Shown: piece by piece, positions 6,315-10,130 of the stretch
How positions within the stretch are numbered: position 1 is the stretch's first letter
Layout of the letters: the number at the start of each line of letters is the position of its first letter
Source: an uncultured Oscillospiraceae bacterium
Lineage (GTDB): Bacteria; Bacillota; Clostridia; Oscillospirales; Oscillospiraceae
Length of the DNA stretch: 10,130 nt
Assembly: GCA_900763705.1 (NCBI GenBank)
Contig: CAAFLG010000026.1
Coordinates: 1 to 10,130 of the forward strand
Direction of reading: 5' to 3'
Made by a program: the position numbers and the translations under genes
Notes under the pieces: model-generated
Databases searched by the model: none
Told to the model about the DNA's origin: nothing
Seen by the model: only the letters and a program-made list of their open reading frames with translations

Positions 6315-6450
6315 ACTCCAGACATAGTTTGATCGCCTTGTTCAGCACCGTGTCCGCCTCGCCGCGCATCACACCGCAGACGAGAAATGCAAGACCGAGC
6401 AGCAGAAAAAGGACCTGCACCCCGGCCTTTTTGCCAAATGTTTTGTTCAA
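6298..6450 (-). CDS. 50-residue CxxC mini-protein, CD1871A-like
   Basis: This is a small gene with a TTG start. The product is 50 residues: a short basic N-terminus (MNKTFGKKAG), one hydrophobic helix at about 11-28, and a C-terminal tail ending LCLECVGIG, with the CxxC pair C43/C46. This fits the small clostridial proteins I know as CD1871A-family CXXC proteins, which occur beside a membrane ferredoxin and a TlpA-like protein; the name is from memory and should be checked. An AAAGGG ribosome binding site lies a few bases upstream of the TTG. Its last 17 bases overlap the start of the membrane ferredoxin gene, so translation is probably coupled. The single helix and two tail cysteines suggest a membrane-tethered thiol or cluster-handling partner. 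Which side of the membrane the tail faces is not settled: the lysine-rich N-terminus favours an outside C-terminus. Confidence 0.78.
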   Translation of the reverse strand: MNKTFGKKAGVQVLFLLLGLAFLVCGVMRGEADTVLNKAIKLCLECVGIG

Positions 6451-6495
6451 ATTATCACCCTTTCTGTTGTACCGGCGCTTAGACTACACAGGGAA

Positions 6496-6514
6496 TATGA
6501 ACACAGTATGAACA
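6496..6514 (-). promoter_or_regulatory. Direct repeat upstream of the redox operon
   Basis: TATGAACA occurs twice (6496-6503 and 6507-6514), exactly 11 bp start to start. On the coding strand this reads TGTTCATA-ctg-TGTTCATA. Tandem repeats one helical turn apart are the usual target of OmpR/PhoB-family response regulators. They lie about 45-65 bases before the TTG start, where no consensus -35 is seen; a weak -10 such as TAGTCT would place the repeats over the -35 region, as in activator-dependent promoters. The regulator is not in the window. Confidence 0.5.
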
Positions 6515-6583
6515 GCGCCTTAAAAGAACCCTAATTTTATCTGGAAATAATAAGAAGTTTGCCCTGTACGAAGGGGGACACCA

Positions 6584-7108
6584 TTATCCGCGCTTTTGAA
6601 AGAGCTTTGGCCCGTACCGGGAGACGAGCTCACCGATCACAAGCCCCAGCACCGCGCCGGCGAACACGTCGCTCGGAAAGTGCACATATAAATAAAGACG
6701 AGAGAAGGCGAGCAGCACGGCGAGCGGAATGGCCGCATAACCGAAGCGGCGGTCTGCGCGCGTTAAGATCGTTGCCCCAATGGTGGAAGAGAGCGTATGC
6801 CCCGAGGGGAAGGAAAAATCCTTAGGCGTGGCGATGAGCAGCTGCACGCTCTCATCGAGCCAGCAGGGGCGCGGGCGTGCGACGAGATTCTTGAGCACGA
6901 CGTTGCCGACCAGCGCGCCGCACAAAAGCCCCAGCAGCAGCAAAATGCCGGTGCGGCGGTGCTTTTTTGTGCACAGCAGCACAACGCCCGTGAGGATCCA
7001 GATAAAGCCGATGTCGCCGAGCAGCGTAAGGCGCGGCATGATCGCGTCCAGAGCGGGACAGGCAAGATAAGTTTGTATCCAGTGGAGGATGCCCCAATCA
7101 AGTGCCAT
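6584..7108 (-). CDS. PAP2 family phosphatase
   Basis: This is a 174-residue membrane phosphatase of the PAP2 (type 2 phosphatidic acid phosphatase) family. In bacteria it often acts on undecaprenyl pyrophosphate or lipid phosphates. All three signature motifs are complete: K73-x6-R80-P81 (KNLVARPRP), P101-SGH104, and S136-R137-x5-H143-x3-D147 (SRLYLYVHFPSD). H104 and H143 are the expected catalytic histidines, and the family places the active site on the outer face. About five to six hydrophobic segments are visible. I chose ATG 7108 because AAAAGGAG (7119-7126) sits ten bases before it; an in-frame ATG at 7147 lies upstream of this site. The gene has its own promoter. No clear terminator lies between it and the redox operon, so some read-through into that operon is possible. 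Confidence 0.9.
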   Translation of the reverse strand: MALDWGILHWIQTYLACPALDAIMPRLTLLGDIGFIWILTGVVLLCTKKHRRTGILLLLGLLCGALVGNVVLKNLVARPRPCWLDESVQLLIATPKDFSFPSGHTLSSTIGATILTRADRRFGYAAIPLAVLLAFSRLYLYVHFPSDVFAGAVLGLVIGELVSRYGPKLFQKRG

Positions 7109-7145
7109 AAGCGGTTGTCTCCTTTTGAAATCGAAATACTGCCTC

Positions 7146-7174
7146 ATTTTATACTAAGATGAGAGGAATTGCAA
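7146..7174 (-). promoter_or_regulatory. Promoter for the PAP2 gene
   Basis: On the minus strand, TTGCAA (7169-7174) and TAAAAT (7146-7151) are 17 bp apart, the same two hexamers and spacing as the HD-gene promoter. Transcription would start near 7139, about 30 bases before the ATG. Confidence 0.65.
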
Positions 7175-7198
7175 TCGTGCGCTGAAGGCGGCGGGAAA

Positions 7199-7227
7199 TT
7201 GACTTTTTTCCCCGCCGGGGCTATAAT
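7199..7227 (+). promoter_or_regulatory. Near-consensus promoter for the AAA/VWA operon
   Basis: TTGACT (7199-7204) and a perfect TATAAT (7222-7227) are 17 bp apart, differing from the sigma-A consensus at one base. Seven T follow the -10. Transcription would start near 7234. It points away from the PAP2 promoter, whose -35 lies 25 bp to the left. Confidence 0.85.
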
Positions 7228-7285
7228 TTTTTTCCGATAGATAGGCCGCGCACGGCGGCTCACAGCAGAAGGAGAATATTATATC

Positions 7286-8143
7286 ATGAGAGAAGACCTT
7301 GCGCTCCGGCTGGAGCGGTTCAAAGAACAGTGGAGCGTGGATGCGGCCGCGCAGGGGCGCGTTGCGCGCCCGATGGTTAGATTCATCGGCGAAGAAGTGC
7401 TCGATACGGCGGTCGCCGCGCTGCTGCAGGGGGAGAATCTCCTGCTCGCAGGCGGAAAGGCGACGGGCAAGAACATTCTTGCGGACAACCTTGCATGGCT
7501 CTTCGCGCGCCCGGTGTTCACCGCTTCGTTCCATGTGAATACCGACAGCAGCATGCTCATCGGCACCGATACCTTTACCGGCGGCGAGGTGCGGCTGCGC
7601 CGCGGCCCCATCGCGCTTGCGGCGCAGTACGGCGGGTTCTGCGTGCTCGATGAGATCAACATGGCAAAAAACGACGCGGTCGCGGTGCTTCATTCGGTGC
7701 TGGACTACCGCCGCCTCATCGACGTGCCGGGCTATGAGTGCATCCCGCTGCACCCGGCGACGCGATTCATCGCAACGATGAACTACGGCTACGCCGGCAC
7801 GCGCGAGCTGAACGAGGCGCTCGTCTCGCGCTTCACGGTCATCCGGATGCCGACGCTCGACGAAGCGCAGCTTTGCGAGCTGCTGCGCGCCGATGTGCCG
7901 GAAGAGGCGGAGGAGAACATCCGCCGCTGCGTGGGGCTGTTCCTTGATCTGAACGCAAAGGCCGTGAACGGCGAGATCTCGACCAACTCTGTCGATCTTC
8001 GCGGCATGATCGCGGCGCTGCGATTGATGACCGACGGCATGGCACCGAACGAGGCCATCGCCGTGAGCATCACGAACAAGTGCTTTGACGAGTATGAATA
8101 TGCGCTCGTGCGCGACGTGGTGATGACGCGCTTTGCGCAGTAA
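7286..8143 (+). CDS. MoxR-like AAA+ ATPase
   Basis: This is a 285-residue cytosolic AAA+ ATPase of the MoxR/AAA_5 type. The core is GGKATGKN at 56-63 (Walker A), FCVLDEIN at 118-125 with D122-E123 (Walker B), N166 in ATMNYGY (sensor 1), and R182 in ALVSRF as the probable arginine finger. The Walker A has N63 in place of the usual Ser/Thr after the invariant lysine, a substitution worth noting because that hydroxyl normally helps bind Mg2+. MoxR-type ATPases work as hexamers with a VWA protein encoded next door, to insert metals or remodel client enzymes (NorQ/NorD and CobS/CobT are known pairs). The start is ATG 7286, with AAGGAG (7269-7274) 11 bases upstream. The gene is 12 bases from the VWA gene in one operon. 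No client enzyme is adjacent, so the target is unknown. Confidence 0.88.
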   Translation: MREDLALRLERFKEQWSVDAAAQGRVARPMVRFIGEEVLDTAVAALLQGENLLLAGGKATGKNILADNLAWLFARPVFTASFHVNTDSSMLIGTDTFTGGEVRLRRGPIALAAQYGGFCVLDEINMAKNDAVAVLHSVLDYRRLIDVPGYECIPLHPATRFIATMNYGYAGTRELNEALVSRFTVIRMPTLDEAQLCELLRADVPEEAEENIRRCVGLFLDLNAKAVNGEISTNSVDLRGMIAALRLMTDGMAPNEAIAVSITNKCFDEYEYALVRDVVMTRFAQ

Positions 8144-8155
8144 GGGGACGAGAGT

Positions 8156-9889
8156 GTGAGCATTGGCAGAGAAGAGAGCCTGTTTCTGACCGTTTCCGAG
8201 GATCACAGGCAGCGAGCCTATCCTGAATATGTGCAGCGCATGAGCGCGCCCTTTTCGCGCGCGGGCGGTATGGTCGCGGCCTACGAGGGTGTGCTGCTCG
8301 GCGGAGCGGACAAGCGCTTTGGGCTGGATGAACTCAATTTATGGCTGCGCCGCTATCGCTACGCCGCCTATGATATGGACGTGCTGCTGCCTGCTGCGCA
8401 CCTGTGCCTTGAGCGCGCGGTGCGCGCTGACCTCATGGCGGAGCGCCCCGGCGTTTTCGCGATGGCGCGGCAGGCGGCGGGGGAGATTCTGCGCGGTGAT
8501 CTGCTGCAATACCGCCGCAGCTCGCGCGGCTGGCTCTATATTTACGACCTTGCAAAGAGGTTTCCCGGCGCGGAAACGGTCGAGGATCGCCGGTTGCTGA
8601 AAAACCTTGCGGGTTTTGACGAGATGCTCGACCTGTTCGAAGAAATCTCAGGGCGCAGCGAAACCTGCGCCGATGCCCGCGCGTTGGTCGATCTTGCGGC
8701 GTTTTTGTACCGCAAGATCCTGACGCGCTACTTCGCGCCCGGCCACGACCAGGATGTTTTTCCCGAGCGGGAGACGGACGAGGCGCAGGAGCTTGCCGAA
8801 CCGGGAGAGATCGAATGGACGCAGACCGAGGAGCAGGAGCTCAAATATGAAAGCGCGGGAGTGGCTTCGGCGGATGGCCTTACGCTGCCGGAGGATGCGC
8901 TCGCGTCGGTGCCGGAATATTTGCAGCGCAACTTTGGCCCGAGCTTTCGCACCGAGCAGGCGATGCGAGAGATCGAGCGCGCCGTCTGCACCGGTATCCA
9001 CGAGGAGAGAAAGCTTCTCTTTACCGACGGGCTGGCGCGGGAGGCCTACGAGGGCACGGACCCTCGCGCCCAGTCGCTGCGCGCGAGCTACGAGAAAAAT
9101 CTTGAAATGCTGCGCACGCACGAGGACGCGGCGCGGCAGGGCAGGCGCAGCATCGAGCAGGCCTTCCGTAACGCGCTGAGCCTGCGCAGCGAGCCGGAGA
9201 TCTACCGCGCCGACCACGGCACGCTCGACAATGCGGCGCTGTGGCGGGTCGGACGCTGTGAGTTTCCGCTGCTGTTTGAAAAGATCGTGCGGCAGGACGA
9301 GTCAAGCGTTGTGGTGGAGCTTCTTATCGACGCGAGCGGCTCGCAGTCCGTGCGGCAAGGCATGGTGGCGCTGCAAAGCTACCTTTTCAGCAGCGCGCTG
9401 AGCGGTATCGGCATCCCGCACCGCGTAATGAGCTACTGCACCTACGGCGACCACACGGTGCTGCGGCGCTTTCGCGATTATGACGATCATCCCGAGGCGG
9501 ACCGGCGCATCCTTGAGTACCGCGCGACCTCCAACAACCGCGATGGCCTTGCGCTGGCGGCGGCGGGACTCGACATCAAAAAACGGCGCGAGGAACATAA
9601 GGTGGTCATCGTTTTCAGCGATGGCCTGCCGAACGATATGATCAGCGGCCGCAAGCGCAGCGGTATGCCGGAGCGCTATGTTGGCGCCGCCGCCATCCGA
9701 GACACCTGCTTTCAGGTGCGAAAGCTGCGGCGCGAGGGTGTGCATGTGCTCGGTATTTTCCTCGGCGAGGATGGGGAACTTGAAAATGAGCGTATGATCT
9801 ACGGCGCGTCATTTCTGCGCATCCGCCGCGCGGAGGACTTTGCGGGCAGCGCGGGACGCAAGCTGAGTGAGCTGCTTTTATCGCTGTAA
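8156..9889 (+). CDS. VWA-domain partner of the MoxR-like ATPase
   Basis: This is a 577-residue cytosolic protein. Residues 1-190 are mostly helical with no recognised fold. Residues about 197-232 form an acidic linker rich in Glu and Gln. A helical segment spans about 235-375, and a von Willebrand factor A domain spans about 385-577. The VWA metal site is complete: D392-x-S394-x-S396 (DASGSQS), T458 in the ATSNNRDGLA loop with D463, and D489 in FSDGLPND. This layout, with an acidic linker and a C-terminal VWA domain carrying NNRDG and SDGLPND, resembles NorD/CobT-type partners of MoxR ATPases. The start is GTG 8156, with AAGGGGA (8142-8148) overlapping the stop of the ATPase gene, which indicates tight translational coupling. 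The likely role is to recruit or remodel a metalloenzyme client with the ATPase; the client is not identified. A terminator-like hairpin follows. Confidence 0.88.
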   Translation: MSIGREESLFLTVSEDHRQRAYPEYVQRMSAPFSRAGGMVAAYEGVLLGGADKRFGLDELNLWLRRYRYAAYDMDVLLPAAHLCLERAVRADLMAERPGVFAMARQAAGEILRGDLLQYRRSSRGWLYIYDLAKRFPGAETVEDRRLLKNLAGFDEMLDLFEEISGRSETCADARALVDLAAFLYRKILTRYFAPGHDQDVFPERETDEAQELAEPGEIEWTQTEEQELKYESAGVASADGLTLPEDALASVPEYLQRNFGPSFRTEQAMREIERAVCTGIHEERKLLFTDGLAREAYEGTDPRAQSLRASYEKNLEMLRTHEDAARQGRRSIEQAFRNALSLRSEPEIYRADHGTLDNAALWRVGRCEFPLLFEKIVRQDESSVVVELLIDASGSQSVRQGMVALQSYLFSSALSGIGIPHRVMSYCTYGDHTVLRRFRDYDDHPEADRRILEYRATSNNRDGLALAAAGLDIKKRREEHKVVIVFSDGLPNDMISGRKRSGMPERYVGAAAIRDTCFQVRKLRREGVHVLGIFLGEDGELENERMIYGASFLRIRRAEDFAGSAGRKLSELLLSL

Positions 9890-9901
9890 GAGAAAAAAGA
9901 A

Positions 9902-9932
9902 CTTCGATTTTGCAAAATCGAGGCTCCTTTTT
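9902..9932 (+). terminator. Palindromic terminator after the VWA gene
   Basis: TCGATTTTGCAAAATCGA (9904-9921) is a perfect 18-bp palindrome, extended by a G-U pair and a C-G pair in RNA (9902-9923). Five T follow at 9928-9932, after a four-base gap. It is AT-rich for a terminator, so a moderate call. Confidence 0.6.
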
Positions 9933-10067
9933 GAGAGGGCCACATTTGGTGTTTGCGGCGGCGACACATTACAAAATAAGGTAAATGCAGGGGATTTGTG
10001 GGTGAGATGCACAAGCGGAATGGGAGATTTTGAGGTGCAATTGAAAAATAAGACAAAGGAAGAAAAA
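9933..10067. other. Transition from GC-rich to AT-rich intergenic DNA
   Basis: No gene is supported in this gap on either strand. Composition changes from the GC-rich genes on the left to AT-rich sequence, especially after about 10035. The frame of the next gene is open upstream of its chosen start, and a second candidate start, GTG 10035, has GGGAG (10022-10026) eight bases before it. No clear promoter is visible. Confidence 0.4.
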
Positions 10068-10130
10068 GTGATAAAAAGCATCAAAATACTTTATATTACA
10101 GATATGCATAGAGATAAAAATAAATACAGA
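10068..10130 (+). CDS. Start of a probable metallophosphoesterase gene (cut off)
   Basis: Only the first 21 codons are present. The best start is GTG 10068, because AAAGGA (10055-10060) sits seven bases upstream, giving MIKSIKILYITDMHRDKNKYR. The pattern of a short N-terminus, a hydrophobic strand and then D-x-H (ITDMH) matches the first metal-binding motif of calcineurin-like metallophosphoesterases. GTG 10035 is an alternative that would add 11 residues. The codons are strikingly A-rich compared with every other gene in the window, so this gene may be of different origin. With one motif visible the family call is tentative. Confidence 0.5.
   Translation, partial: MIKSIKILYITDMHRDKNKYR

Noticed and set aside
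7154..8206. 350-codon open frame on the minus strand over the AAA ATPase gene
   Set aside because: Antisense to a gene with complete Walker and sensor motifs. It would also run back through the consensus TTGACT/TATAAT promoter of that gene.
1..10130. CRISPR array, tRNA, rRNA, insertion sequence or toxin-antitoxin pair
   Set aside because: I looked for regularly spaced repeats, tRNA-like cloverleaf ends, conserved rRNA stretches, transposase motifs and paired small genes, and found none that could be supported.

Overview
The window looks like chromosomal DNA of a GC-rich anaerobic Gram-positive, most likely a gut Clostridia of the Oscillospirales type. This is inferred from strong GGAGG-type ribosome binding sites, intrinsic terminators with T-tracts, sigma-A-like promoters, and protein families common in Clostridia: DegV, DUF975, a TlpA-like lipoprotein, and a membrane ferredoxin preceded by a tiny CxxC protein. 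No genus can be named from the sequence. No rRNA, tRNA, CRISPR array, transposase or phage gene is visible.

Layout. 1-127: AT-rich leader with repeated TTTTCTA elements and a hairpin. 128-970 (+): DegV-family fatty-acid-binding protein, then a clear terminator. 1177-2820 (+): SulP anion transporter with a C-terminal STAS domain, with its own promoter. A bidirectional terminator separates it from the convergent HD-domain phosphohydrolase (2890-3465, -). 3687-4409 (+): DUF975 membrane protein, divergent from the HD gene. A second bidirectional terminator separates it from a minus-strand operon. Read from 6450 down to 4479, that operon holds a 50-residue CxxC mini-protein with a TTG start, a polytopic 4Fe-4S membrane protein, and a TlpA-like thioredoxin lipoprotein. 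6584-7108 (-): PAP2 phosphatase. 7286-9889 (+): a MoxR-like AAA ATPase and a VWA-domain partner behind a near-consensus promoter. After 9933 the DNA turns AT-rich, and the window ends inside the start of a probable metallophosphoesterase gene.

How the genes work together. Two real functional units are visible. The first is the three-gene redox operon. A membrane iron-sulfur protein could pass electrons across the membrane to the lipoprotein's CxxC thioredoxin fold, with the CxxC mini-protein as a possible intermediate or assembly factor. Its upstream region carries a perfect 8-bp direct repeat at 11-bp spacing, which resembles the binding site of an OmpR/PhoB-type response regulator. The second is the AAA/VWA pair, which resembles MoxR-VWA (NorQ/NorD, CobS/CobT-like) metal-enzyme maturation chaperones, but no client enzyme is nearby. 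The other genes are single-gene transcription units with ordinary housekeeping or uncharacterised roles. The redox operon and the AAA/VWA pair are the best candidates for poorly described biology; neither is proven novel from sequence alone.
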